The notes under the pieces are model-generated. The model saw nothing but the letters and a program-made list of their open reading frames with translations, was not told the origin of the DNA and made no database searches. From Pleurostoma richardsiae (Eukaryota; Ascomycota; Sordariomycetes; Calosphaeriales; Pleurostomataceae): a DNA stretch of 64,000 nt. Of the stretch, positions 1 to 10,983 are shown one piece after another. Position numbers and translations under genes: made by a program. Each line of letters opens with the position of its first letter. The first letter of the stretch is position 1. The stretch spans positions 124,001 to 188,000 of the forward strand of contig JANBVO010000028.1 of NCBI GenBank assembly GCA_030052745.1, written 5' to 3'.

Positions 1-1036
1 AGGAGTCACAATCGGCGAAAACCATTGAGTTAAGGGGTGGTGTATTCACCAGGTAAATTGACATCGCTTGCAGGGAGGTAATCGTGGGGGAGTCCAAGAA
101 TGAAGCCATATGCAGCGACACTTCTAGCCCTCGCTGGTATTCGCAGAGCGCAGACTCCCGATCCAGACCGAGAATGATACGGGTGTCTTGTGCGCGAAGA
201 CTCGTCACTGCTGCAAAGTAAATGGAGAAGAGAAGTGCACTCAAGTCTGGCGGCACCTGCTTTTGATTGTTGATGGCTGCGAAGATGACAGGCTGTACGG
301 TAGGAATGTGAAGCAACTTCAGTAAGCAGTCCACATTATTCACGTATACCTGCCACAATTGCGTAGCTTGCCCACGAGACGGGTAAAGACAGGATGTGTC
401 GGTGGACAGCTGAGGATGGGAGAGAAGCCCATCGAACCCAAACGCCGAAAATGGTCTAGCAAGAGTGTTCGCGCTTTCTGGAGATGCGATAGCAGACCGA
501 AGTTCGCTTTCCTGCTCCCGATGGTAAGTTTCCCTCGGCAGGGGATGAATTGAAGATGTACTGACCTTCTCCAAGACCCCTGAGAACAATACCTCATTGA
601 TGTATCGTGTAGAAGCACCTTCCTTTACCAGAAACCCCTCGGGGTGTTTTGACGACACACGACCATCAGCGAGAGCCTCCTGTGCACTGAGAATCGCTCC
701 AGGAGGCAAGGATGAAGAGGGAGACCGGCTAGGTTCAAGGACATGCGCAGCTCCTGTAGAGGAGTAATTTTGGCTTATCTCGGCCATGGGTCGCTCTAGA
801 ACCTCCAGCCGAGGGACGACCTTGGCAGTACCCATTCTTTGTGACCGGCGCTTGGTCCGCTCGGGGCCGGGATAACGGCACGAGGCTTTGGCCCGGAGAC
901 ATGTCGAACAAGGCAGAGCCTTGTTGCAGCGCACCTTGCGCTCATGGCACCGCAGACATGATCGCTCCACGTCATAACGTCTCAGCACGGTTGAAGGGCG
1001 TTCTTCATCCGGCTGCTCTGGCGAATGCTCCATCAT
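1..1036 (-). CDS. Zn(II)2Cys6 transcription factor, partial (3' end off window)
   Basis: A nuclear DNA-binding regulator of the fungal binuclear-cluster class; the target pathway is unknown. The minus strand is one uninterrupted frame from an ATG at 1036 to the window edge. The zinc cluster has cysteines at residues 27, 30, 37, 43, 46 and 53 (C-x2-C-x6-C-x5-C-x2-C-x6-C), with the usual basic stretch CHERKVRC. After a Ser/Pro-rich linker comes a region resembling the start of the fungal-specific transcription factor domain (residues about 225-340, LWQVYVNNVDCLLKLLHIPT and SLLFSIYFAAVTSL-like helices). The frame stays open to base 1, but a possible GTGAAT donor near base 49 suggests an intron starts there, so the last few codons may not be coding. 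The start is the first of two adjacent ATGs, and a stop lies in frame shortly upstream. The family call is firm; the function is not assignable. Confidence 0.85.
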   Translation of the reverse strand, partial: MMEHSPEQPDEERPSTVLRRYDVERSCLRCHERKVRCNKALPCSTCLRAKASCRYPGPERTKRRSQRMGTAKVVPRLEVLERPMAEISQNYSSTGAAHVLEPSRSPSSSLPPGAILSAQEALADGRVSSKHPEGFLVKEGASTRYINEVLFSGVLEKVSTSSIHPLPRETYHREQESELRSAIASPESANTLARPFSAFGFDGLLSHPQLSTDTSCLYPSRGQATQLWQVYVNNVDCLLKLLHIPTVQPVIFAAINNQKQVPPDLSALLFSIYFAAVTSLRAQDTRIILGLDRESALCEYQRGLEVSLHMASFLDSPTITSLQAMSIYLVNTPPLNSMVFADCDS

Positions 1037-2689
1037 CAACAACGGGTCCTCTTCATCCCAGCAAGATGTCCAGGTTGAAACGGCCTTTCAGCGAATAGAA
1101 TCATCTGTCTAAACTCCAGCTTAGTTGGATAATATCGAGGCAGGCGAAGGTGAAGTTCCCAGCCATGAATGCGAGTCTCGGGCGTTCGGGCGTTCGGGCG
1201 TTCACCGTTAATACGCATCGAACGGCCACCTCACGTGACTAGATGAGAGCTGCCACTTCTCACCTACCGGCTGTTCGTGAAACCCGGCGAGACGGTGCCC
1301 TACAGGCTACTGGTAAGGATCTATAAGACAACCGGCTCCGGCTCCGGCTCCAGGCTCGACACTAGCTGGGCTTCCCAAAAGCCGTCGAGCGCATCAAGCG
1401 GGAGGATGTGGGAGAACGGCCGGGCCTGTCTAGCCCTGCATGTTTCAGCCTCCACGGGCAGATATCATTGTCGCATATTGCCAATCCGACTAGCTTATCT
1501 CTGCGCCCGTGAGCAAGCCGGACGGCGATCCTGTGCCACGTTGGAGATCGCATGCACGTATGAAAGGTGATGTCAGATATCCCGGGCGCTCTTGAGACAT
1601 GCACGTATAAGAGAATCGTGATGCGCGTACGCCATACGAATCGACGCGCACTCCGTACCAGAACTTTGCAGAAGAAAGAGGTAGCAAGACGGGGAGAATT
1701 CAGAATATTTACGCTGTCGCCTCTGTAGAGTGGTAGTAGAGAGCTATGGGTAGATATTTCCGTGCATCTTGTCTATCGCAGAGCGATCAGAGCGTGTTGC
1801 GTCCTGAGGCCGTCAAAGTGACAAGCGTGAATGCGAGAGGATCAGCGACGGCCACGATATTGAGAGGTACGGAGGTACCTGACTTTCCGTTTCGAGAATA
1901 CCAATTGGACACAGCCAGCCAATGGGAAGCTCGGCCTGAGGACCCCGGCTGCGGGCACCCCTTTATTAGCAGCTCCCTGTACTGCGCGCCCATTGGCCAG
2001 AAGCATACGGTCCTGCAGGCTCCACAGCACGGCACAAGCCCCTTTTACCTTCAAGGGAGAGAGAGAGCCAGCACACACGCAGTCACCCTCCTGAGTCCTC
2101 CACCTCAACGGCCCCCGACCCCAGTCGCAGAGGAATTGGCGACCCTTTTTGAAATCTTTCCACCGTTGCACCAAATTTCCCCTTCCTCGACGCTCACTGC
2201 CCGCCCCGTGCAAAATTCCACTGCATCTCTCTTTCCTCCTCGAGATACCATCATTTGTTCCGTCTTCTTTCCTCGCCCCATTCCACCTCTACCTTCTCTT
2301 CGCTTCCCTCGTTCTCTCCCTCTCGCCCTCGGCCTGAGTTTCCCGCTGCGAAGGACCTCCTGCGACTTGTTGACACGCGACTGGTCCCCTGTTTCCTGCA
2401 GCTGGTAAGTCCCGTCCCATCTCTCGTCAGCTGTTTGTGCGGCGCCGACAGTCGTTGTTGCATCCTCTGGCTCTACCAAGAGGAGTTTCAGGCTCTATTG
2501 TCGGCGTTGACAGCCGAGGACCTCCTGGCTTCGTGGCCGATGTGGCGCACCTAAGCCGCGGCGTGTCATTGAGAAAAAGGAGCTCACCTGGACTGACCTC
2601 ATCTCGCACTTTCAGACGTCCCTTCGCGCCTGCCAACTCCATCTTCGACGTTCCTGCCTCTCACCGCAAAACCGCTCGTGATAATCGCA
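1037..2689. other. Divergent intergenic region with pyrimidine-rich septin leader
   Basis: Upstream of both the Zn2Cys6 gene (left, minus strand) and the septin (right, plus strand). From about 2080 to 2400 the plus strand is strongly C/T-rich, as in fungal promoters and leaders. A GGTAAGTCC near 2403 could be a 5'-UTR intron donor. Short tandem repeats lie at 1179-1202 and 1332-1351. The open frames here have no recognisable protein character and I treat them as chance. Confidence 0.5.
1179..1202. repeat. 8-bp tandem repeat, three copies (CGGGCGTT)
   Basis: Three perfect head-to-tail copies of CGGGCGTT, followed by a C. It lies about 140 bp upstream of the start codon of the minus-strand Zn2Cys6 gene, where it could be a promoter element or a simple slippage repeat. 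Confidence 0.9.
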
Positions 2690-4800
2690 ATGGGTAAGAA
2701 CCTGCTTTCTGTTTGCAGCCCGCCGGGCGCCAAAACCGCAAGAGTCAACGGCCACGCAACCCGTGCATACCTCGCCCGCCATGCCGGCCCTCAAAAATCC
2801 TCGTCCACTTCACGATCAGCTCGCAGCCTCCTCGCTGTCACGTCGTTTTATCTACTTCCTACAGCCAGTATCCCGCTTTCAATCATCCAGTAGCCGGCTA
2901 GCAGAATAAACGTGTCTGGCTGCCTGGTGCTGTCCGCCCAATAAGGCCGTCTCTGCCAGGACCCGTGGCAGGACATGATCATGCGTTTCCCCCAGAATCT
3001 CAAATCTGCGAGCGTGCGCTTAGAGAGGGGCATAGACTTCGATGGATCTAGAAAAGACTCATCGCCGTCTACTGTTCGCTCGGCTAGGTCTAGCGGTCAC
3101 GACTCTAGCAAGCAAGAACACTTTGCAACCGTTCGCCATTATCGCAGCATGTTGGATATCGACCCCCCTCCCACGCTTGGCCCGTTCAGGAGCCTGGACT
3201 ACGACGAGCTCTACCAGTGTGCAGCTGACAGTCAGGATCCTTGAACCTTTCGTTTTCGTTCTTTTGTCTCGAGTTGATGGAATTCATCGTCGGTTACGTA
3301 TGCGCTAACTGACTGTCTTCTAGCTGCGAACGGTGTTGCCGCCAATTCACCTCCCGCGAGGGCGTCGCCTTCGCCTGCTGCAAATGGCAAGGCCACTTCT
3401 CCGGCTGAACCTCTTGAGGCCTCGCAGTCTTCTAACATCATCCCTGCAGCGCCTCCTGCTGGGAATGATAACAGAAACATTGTCAGGAGAAAGTTGACGG
3501 GCTATGTCGGTTTCGCCAACTTGCCTAACCAGTGGCACCGAAAGAGTGTTCGCAAGGGTTTCAACTTCAACGTTATGGTTGTCGGTGAGTAGTGCCACGA
3601 TGTGTCTTGTCCTCCCTGAGCCGGTACTGATTGGACTGTCAGGCGAGTCTGGTCTCGGAAAGTCGACCCTCGTCAACACTCTTTTCAACACTTCCTTGTA
3701 CCCGCCAAAGGAGCGCAAGGGCCCTAGCTTGGACATCATCCCCAAGACTGTCACCATTCAGTCGATCAGCGCAGACATTGAAGAGGCTGGTGTCCGCCTG
3801 CGGCTTACGGTTGTTGACACTCCTGGTTTCGGTGATTTCGTCAACAATGATGAGTCCTGGCGTCCCATTGTAGACAACATCGAGCAGCGTTTCGATGCCT
3901 ACCTTGATGCCGAGAACAAGGTGAACCGCATGAACATTGTTGACAACCGCATCCATGCATGTGTGTTCTTCATCCAGCCCACGGGCCACTCCCTGAAGCC
4001 CTTGGATATTGAGGTTATGAAGCGCCTCCACACCAAGGTCAACCTCATTCCGGTCATTGCCAAGTCCGACACCCTGACCGACGAGGAGATCACCGCTTTC
4101 AAGCAGAGAGTAAGTTGGCATCGACCATCGAGTGCATGTGGCCTCTTGGACTAACAAGGTACAGATCCTGGCAGACATTAAGTATCACAAGGTTCAGATA
4201 TTCGAGGGCCCTCGTTACGAGCTGGACGATGAGGAGACTATTGCCGAGAACAATGAGATCATGTCAAAGGTTCCATTCGCCGTTGTCGGTGCGACCAACG
4301 AGATCACAAACGCCGATGGGCGCAAGGTTCGCGGTCGTCGTTACCCATGGGGTGTTATTGAGGTCGACAACGAGGAGCACTGCGATTTCGTCAAGCTGCG
4401 CCAGATGCTTATCCGGACACACATGGAGGAGCTGAAGGAGCATACCAACAACAACCTGTACGAGAACTACCGGACGGACAAGCTCATCGGAATGGGTGTC
4501 TCTCAAGATCCCAGCGTCTTCAAGGAGGTCAACCCGGCTGTCAAGCAGGAAGAGGAGCGCGCTCTCCACGAGCAGAAGCTCGCCAAGATGGAGGCCGAGA
4601 TGAAGATGGTCTTCCAGCAGAAGGTGGCCGAGAAGGAGTCGAAACTCAAGCAGAGCGAGGAAGAACTCTATGCGCGCCACAGAGAGATGAAGGAGCAGCT
4701 GGAGCGGCAGCGACTAGAGCTGGAGGAGAAGAAGTCGCGGGTCGAAAGCGGTCGGCCGCTCGAAAAGGAGGGCAAGCGGAAGGGATTCTCCCTTCGTTAA
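2690..4800 (+). CDS. aspB: Septin, CDC3/AspB group
   Basis: A filament-forming GTPase that assembles with the other core septins into cortical rings and filaments at septa, branch sites and tips. Exons 2690-2693, 3324-3584, 3643-4109 and 4165-4800 give 455 aa. The first exon is only ATG plus one base; joining across a 630-nt intron gives M-A-A-N-G-V. The P-loop GESGLGKST (around residue 90), DTPGFGD, AKSD and the septin-unique element ([14 protein letters not shown]) are all present. The C terminus has the basic, coiled-coil tail of the group ([17 protein letters not shown]) and ends GFSLR. These features match yeast Cdc3 and Aspergillus AspB better than the Cdc10, Cdc11 or Cdc12 groups. Introns 2 and 3 (58 and 55 nt) have clear donors; intron 3 has a CTAAC branch site. 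The long first intron may contain regulatory sequence or an alternative first exon. Confidence 0.95.
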
Positions 4801-6139
4801 GCCCGCCTCCTACATCTCGATTTCCCTACGACCCATGTCTCCGTACGCATGATGCCCATACAATACCAGCCCGCCGCTTGTTGTTTCGAGTACCGTCTTC
4901 ATCTTCGTCCGCTTTAATTGCAGCACGTCTAATCCGCACTCTCATCAAAAGAAGGTCCATCTGGGGATGGACGAAAAGTTCTTGTCACACATGACGGAGG
5001 GGTGTGTTGAACAGGAGGGAACAGTTTGTCTGAAAGGCAGGCTTTTGTGAAGCTGGCTCAATCGTCATGGCTGCTATGGTGGGCCCTCTTGATCACCTTG
5101 CAGGCCATGTTTTGTTGGTTTCGGATGTTGAGGCAGTTCTCAGACAACCACCACCAATGGGATGCCACCACTTATACCGACTCACGACTACTACCGCTCT
5201 TGACCCGGAGAACAGGGGAGGGAGGAATGGCTTTCTGGCGAAATGCAGGCGAATCTGACTTTCTCTTCTTGATACCAACCCCGTGTCGGCTCGACCTTTC
5301 GATATATGGCTTTCAATAATCAACGACAGACGTCAGCAAACTCCCCTTGTCCAGGCTTCGCCTGAATTCTTGTGGCCGGCTTATGGTCAGCCTTTTTCGA
5401 TGGCGCGGCGTCCTCTGCTGTTTTTCCACGGCCTCCTGAGGCTCAGAGTAGCCAATGTGCGCCGGGAGGAAGAAGCGAGAGGCTGGGAGGTTCTTGTATC
5501 CTAGAGTCCAATTTGCGGAAGGGTTGAGGCTGCGTCTTCGGCTCGTTGTTACAACAACATTCCCGCCCATCCCTCCTCGACACCAGCCCGTCTCCTTTCA
5601 GCTTGTCGTTTTTACAAAACCCTCCTTTGTCTGTTATCTCCTTGTCGTATTTCTAGTCTAGTGGTGTGAATGAGAAAAAAATGATGGGTTTCCGTCACGA
5701 CTCCTGCTTGCTGGCCTGCTGGCGCTCTTTGATCAATCTCAGAGCATTTGAGACATGTCTAATCCATAGGTACACAATGTAGCGGCAGTTCCTCAGGATG
5801 TTGCATTCCCTTGCCGAAAACGTGGGACAACGTGATCGATACTACGCCTCGACAAAGAGCTATCATCGGACAGAAAAATAACACAAGCTGATGATATGGA
5901 TAACCTTTGTAGATCGGTCATGAAGAGATATAGGTGTAATAAACAGCGGTGTTACATTAGATAGTATACACTGTATCTCGTACTTCTCTGTCCCGGAGGG
6001 CCTGAGAAAGTGCTACAAGTACACAGGCTCGGCCCGCCCTCGCTGCGGCACCGCATTGATTCGGCCCCCTCGTCTATATTTTTCTCCCTCCCCTCTTTCT
6101 GACATATGTACACCTACAATACCTGCATGAACCTATCCT
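4801..6139. other. Convergent intergenic region, 3' ends of septin and NAM9
   Basis: Lies between two genes whose 3' ends face each other. It should contain both 3' UTRs. I see no protein with recognisable motifs, no RNA gene and no repeat. Confidence 0.5.
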
Positions 6140-7694
6140 CTACCTCCGGCGCAGGTACCAGTTGAAGGCAAGCTGACTGAGCTGGGCAGGGAACGGCGTT
6201 GGCACCTCGGCGGAGCCCTGACGCGCGACGGGGTGGCGCAGGTACACGGCGGCGCAGATGTTCTGGTTGACCTCGAGGTACCGCGGGATGAAGGCGAACG
6301 GGCTCATGTACGGCCGTGGCCGCCACGGCGTGGCGTATGGCTTCGACGGGTCGTAGGGGTTCTCCGCGTCCGCGCGGAGCAAGTCTTCGAACCGGGCGAG
6401 CTCGTCCTGGGTGAGCTCGCTCACGGAGGTCGGGGCGGCCTCGTCGGCCTGCTCCTCCTTCGGCGCCGCGCTCGGTGGGGGTGACGACTTGAGATCCAGG
6501 CTGGACATCAGGCTGCTGAGCTCGTCGACGACGCCGGCGCCGGCACTGGCGGCGTCAGACTTCTTGGCGGACAGGCGGGAGACGGTGCTGCGGGCGTCCT
6601 TGATGAGCTTGCGCAGCTGCTGCTTCCGCTTGACGGAGAGGTCCTTGGACTCCTCGGCCAGGAAGGCCTTCGCGTCGCGCAGCAGCTTCTTCAGCTGCTC
6701 GGCCTGCTCCTCTGGGGATAGCTCTGCAGGTTCTGCGGCCTCGGCGGCCTCCTGCTCGGACGCTTCCGAGGTCTCCTCCTCTGCTGCTTCCTCTCCCTCT
6801 GCTTCCTCGCTCTCGCCAGCGGCGCCTCCCCTCTTTTCTGTGGATGCGGGCCGCTTAGGTGCTCCCGTCGCGAACATGACCCGCTCGGGCTCGACTTGGA
6901 ACATGTCACCGGGGTTGAGCTGGTAGGATGGGTATTTCATCTGCGTAGAGAAGTCAGCAACAAAGAAAGTCATTTTGTTGAGGACGAGAGGGTACTCCGA
7001 GAGTTACTCACCACTTTGCCATTGACCTTCACAGCACCGTGCACGCAGAACTGTCTCGCCTGCCTCGCGCTGCTCGCAAACATCGCCCTGAAGATGGCAA
7101 TGTCCAGCCTCCTCTCGATCGGCGCGAAGGTCATCTGCATGTACGGCGTCCGCCTGATGGCGTGGTCGTCGTTCCTCCCGCCCATGTCCCTGCCCGGCGG
7201 GCGCTGCACCCGGCCACCGCGGGACTCGGGGGACTCGGCGGCGTCCTCGAACCGGGGCTGGTCCCGGCCGGAGCCGCGGCCCGCGGCCTGCTCGGCGCCG
7301 TCGTACTCCGCCATGTAGCGCGGGGGCATGTTGACGACGGACTGCAGCTTGCGGCTGAACATGCGCTCCCACTTGGACTCGTTGATGTGCTCGCCGTGGT
7401 AGGCGCGGGCGGCGGCTTTGGAGTGCCACTTCTGCTGGAAGAAGGTGTCCGAGCCCATCTGCCGGCGCGGCCTCCACCGCGAGAGGTTGTAGAGGTTATA
7501 CTTGTTCCATGTCGGGCGGAGTTTCTGCGAGGGCGGGCAAGGCCGGTCAGTCGGGTTGCTGGTAGCGCGGGCGGAAAGGGGTTCTCTTGCTGGACAGCAT
7601 TGAAGCCGGGCTTGAGGGGGTGAGGAGTGAAAAGGGGGTGGAAACTCACAGGCTTCTTGAGGTTATGATACCTCAGGTTCCGTCGAAGCCTCAT
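6140..7694 (-). CDS. NAM9: Mitochondrial small-subunit ribosomal protein uS4m (Nam9)
   Basis: Binds small-subunit rRNA early in mitoribosome assembly and helps set decoding accuracy. Exons 7694-7650, 7524-7012 and 6940-6140 give 452 aa, close to yeast Nam9. The N terminus is the basic [15 protein letters not shown] followed by a [13 protein letters not shown] block, which serves as both targeting and conserved S4 N-terminal sequence. The S4 RNA-binding domain lies around residues 150-220 ([21 protein letters not shown], then [10 protein letters not shown] and [11 protein letters not shown]); the middle intron (71 nt, 6941-7011) splits it right after VNGKV. Downstream is a long acidic, Ala/Glu-rich fungal insertion (about residues 215-300). 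The C terminus ends FNWYLRRR. The gene diverges from LHP1 across about 775 bp. The splice junctions keep frame (45 + 513 + 801 nt). Confidence 0.93.
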
Positions 7695-8469
7695 CCTGAG
7701 GTCTGGATGTGGGAATGGTCGAGCGGTAACTCGTGCTGTCGAGGTTCACCACGCCCAAACTATCTGCAGCCGTCGGCCCAAGCAATCCAAAAATTTCCCA
7801 GTACCAGCAAACACGTGAGCTGGTGTCCGGTCCATGGAGCCAGTCGGCGAGGCTGAAGGGAAGCTCCGTCAGGGTCTTGCCTAATTTGGTCTAGCGCATG
7901 AGCCACAGTCTGTGTGGAGCTCGGGTGGACGATTAGAGGCGCAGAGCCTGTGTCTCATTGGCGGGCCGATATTTTTCGATTTCCTCTTTTTCTGTGAAGC
8001 GCGCCGCCCACCCCACCTTGGACTCTGCGGGACACTCTTGGTACGATTCCTATTGTGGCAACGCTACAACACCCTTTGCGAAAAAAAGTCGAAAGGCTGG
8101 AGCTTCTATTCCTCCTTTTCATAATACAGCAGCGCTCAATTGGGCGCGAATAATACTCGAATCTCTGGCTCCCGGGTTCATTGTGGTATTGTCTGCTCAC
8201 TGCACTTGTGTGTAAGTCTCCCCTATAATTAACATTTACACTAGATACCCTTCCTGCCGTCGTGACTCTTCTCTTCTACCCCGCCACGCCTTGACTCTCT
8301 TCCACCATCTTTTCTCCAGGCTGCTCCTGTTAACACCCCGGCGAACAGTCACAAACAAACCACTCCTCCCCTTCACTACCTGTGATCTGGTCTATATCCT
8401 CGCTCGATTGCTCGCACTTGTACCCCGACGTGCATTCATTCGTCCCCTTACTCCGCTATTCAATCTACA
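7695..8469. promoter_or_regulatory. Shared divergent promoter region, NAM9 / LHP1
   Basis: 775 bp between two start codons that point away from each other. The 200 bp before the LHP1 ATG are C/T-rich on the plus strand, typical of a highly expressed fungal gene. No recognisable coding sequence. Confidence 0.5.
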
Positions 8470-9917
8470 ATGGCGGACGAAGCCGTCAAGGTCGAGGCTG
8501 CGCAGCCTGATGTGGCAGCTCCGGTCGAGGCCGTGGCTGAAGCGGCGCCTGCGACCAACGATACTGCCGAGAGCAAGCCTGAGGAAGCTTCCACGAATGT
8601 TGATAGCGTCATTGGCGAAGTGAAGGAAGACGAGAAGAAGCAAGTGGAGGAGCCCGCCGCCGAGGTCGAGGGAGCAAAGGATGAGAAGGCCGTGTCGCCC
8701 AAGAAGGAGCACACTTCGAAGCCCAGGGCCCGGAAGTATGATCCGTCGGTCCTTCCCAAGACTGATGATCCTGCCCAGATCCGCAGCCAGGTATGCTACC
8801 CTTGGAGGTTCTCGGGTCTCGAGTTGGTGTGCTAATCCCCCACGTCAGGTTGAGTTCTACTTTGGCGACAGCAACCTGCCCCAGGACAAGTTCATGTGGG
8901 AGCAAACCGGCGGATGGGAGAATCGCCCTGTCAAGCTCAAGAAGATTTGCACCTTCGGCCGCATGCGCCGCTTCGAGCCTTACGAGGCCATTGTCGCCGC
9001 ACTCAAGGAGAGCCAGTTCCTGAATGTCTCTGGCCCTGAGGGCGACGAGGAACTCACTCGCAAGACCGCCTATGTATCCAACTCCAAGCCTTACGCTAAG
9101 AAGGAGGCTGCTACCGTCTACATCAAGGGCTTTGGCGAGGAAGAGCCAGATACCCAGTTCAAAATTGAGGCCATGCTTGCCCAGTGCGGACAGACCGTGC
9201 GGTCGATCCGTCTTCGGCGCACCGAAGAAGATGTGTTCAAGGGCTCTGTCTTTGTCGAATTCGACGACGAAGAGCAGGCCACCGCCTTCCTTGCGCTGGA
9301 CCCGAAGCCGCAATTCGAGGGCAATGACTTGAAGATCATGTCAAAGAAGGACTACGTTGAGGAGAAGAACCAGCTCATCAAGGAGGGGAAGATGGAGCCC
9401 TCCAAGAGTCGCAAGGTCCGGTTCTGGGAAGGTAAGGAGATTGGTGGCAGCCGTGATAACTTTCATGGTCGTGGTCGTGGTCGTGGCCGAGGAGACTTCC
9501 GGGGCTCCCGCACTGATTCTGATGACTGGAAGAAGCGCCGTGAGGAGGACCAGCAGAACGGCTTCCGGCGAAATGACCGGGATTCCCGCGGCCGTGGTCG
9601 TGGTCGGGGCCGTGGCGGTCGTGGTGGACGTGGACGGGGAGGTCGCGACAACAACCGTCGCGACGACCGTGACGGCAGATCAAACCGCAACACGAACGAG
9701 TAAGGATTCAGAGATTCACATGTGAGAAACAATTTGCTAATAGACAACCTACAGCATCAAGCGGCCGACTATCAAGGCCACCAACGAGAACGGGGAGGTT
9801 GTCAAGGGAGGAGAGACCAACGGCAAGCGGGCTCGGGATGCCGACGGTGATGCCACCGGTGAGCGTCCGGCGAAGAAGGCCGATACCAAGGCCGATGCTG
9901 CTGCTACAGAGGCGTAG
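8470..9917 (+). CDS. LHP1: La protein (Lhp1), RNA chaperone with RGG tail
   Basis: Binds the UUU-OH 3' ends of new RNA polymerase III transcripts such as pre-tRNAs, in the nucleus. Exons 8470-8790, 8849-9699 and 9755-9917 give 444 aa. An acidic, Ala/Glu-rich N terminus (1-100) is followed by the La motif (from about 105, VEFYFGDSNLPQDKF) and an RRM (about 190-275, TVYIKGF and GSVFVEF). A long Arg/Gly tail of GRGRGRG blocks interrupted by acidic patches follows (about 310-390), then a Lys/Ala-rich end. The last intron starts exactly where the frame would hit a stop (GA|GTAAGG at 9700). Removing it extends the protein by about 54 residues (DIKRPTIKATNENGE), a normal La C terminus. The large RGG tail is longer than in yeast Lhp1. 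Confidence 0.93.
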
Positions 9918-10983
9918 TGATCAGATGATCACGTTGGCTCGCTGGACATTGTGGAAAAGACCCTGGGGACGCCGCTCTTTACTGTCCCATCTGATACCCG
10001 GCTCGAGGTCATCTTGTCTGCGCCGTCAGATCAGGAATAGGTGACGGAGGGCGAAATTGGCATTGCATTCCGCGACGTGTAAACTACGTACATGGTGGAT
10101 ACGGCGTTTGAGATGGCCGGTCATGGCCTGTCATGGTCTTTGCAGGTAGCTGAGGGCTTTGCTATCATCAATACGAAAAAGGGGAAAACTTGATCGGACT
10201 GCTCCCGACTCTCGGCGCTGTCTCTTCCGCAAACCGCAGAGAAGGACCCGCCAACCTGACGGTCTGCCAGGCTGTGTTCCGATGTCGCCGGACTTGTTGG
10301 GGAAGCCGACGCGGTCGAAGCTGCTGTGCCGCCCTACTTGCTTCCCCGGCCACCGGGGGTTGCACGGGGATGGAGCCCAGATGCATCTTAAACGTCCTGC
10401 CGGGACCGCCATCGGCGAATATTGCGTGTACATGTCATTGATCTGTCGCCGACGCGCACCTCCACACCGTTCGGGGCCGGCACTTGCACTAACCATGTGG
10501 GCCCAGACCGGCTCGCTTCTTCCACCTTCCCCAACTGGCAGTGCCAGCAAGCAGTTTAACTCTATCTCCCTCCCCTGCGGATACCGGTCTGCGGGTGCCG
10601 GTGTGCGGAGTACGATTCGCACGGCGGTTGGCTACCGGATCGTTAAATTCCGTCTCGAGAGGACGATGAGTCTGCTGACGGCGACGAAGATCGGCGCCCC
10701 TTCGCTGACCGCAACTGCAGGTGAGGGCGGTCGACTCGCAGCGGCTACGGCATCCTGTTCGCCTTGACTGACTCCGCTCGGCAGTCGGGGGAGCCACCAA
10801 GCAAGGAGATAGAGAGGCCTTTAACCCCGTCCTATCTGCGCAACTATTTTTCAGATGAATTAGCCGTATAAATACGAGCCGATTGGTCTCTCTCCTGGCT
10901 TGAAATACCAATGACGTCTGGTCTTTCTGTGAAAGTCTTGCATCACGAGCAGGCCTCCTTTCTTGTAAGCTTAAAATTGAGTG
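9918..10983. other. Intergenic region, LHP1 3' end and MFS promoter
   Basis: The left part is the LHP1 3' UTR; the right part is the promoter of the plus-strand MFS gene, with a TATA box at 10867. Open frames here are antisense or chance frames without domain features. Confidence 0.5.
10867..10874 (+). promoter_or_regulatory. TATA box (TATAAATA) of the MFS gene
   Basis: A canonical TATAAATA lies 110 bp before the ATG at 10984, on the coding strand, in an otherwise GC-rich stretch. The position suits a regulated, TATA-containing promoter, which is common for fungal transporter genes. Confidence 0.6.

Noticed and set aside
1746-2408. 220-codon plus-strand open frame before the septin
   Set aside because: Pro/Ser-rich composition comes from the pyrimidine-rich leader; no domain, and it ends before the septin start.
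10131-10767. Overlapping 160-200 codon frames on both strands
   Set aside because: No family features on either strand; located between a 3' UTR and a promoter.
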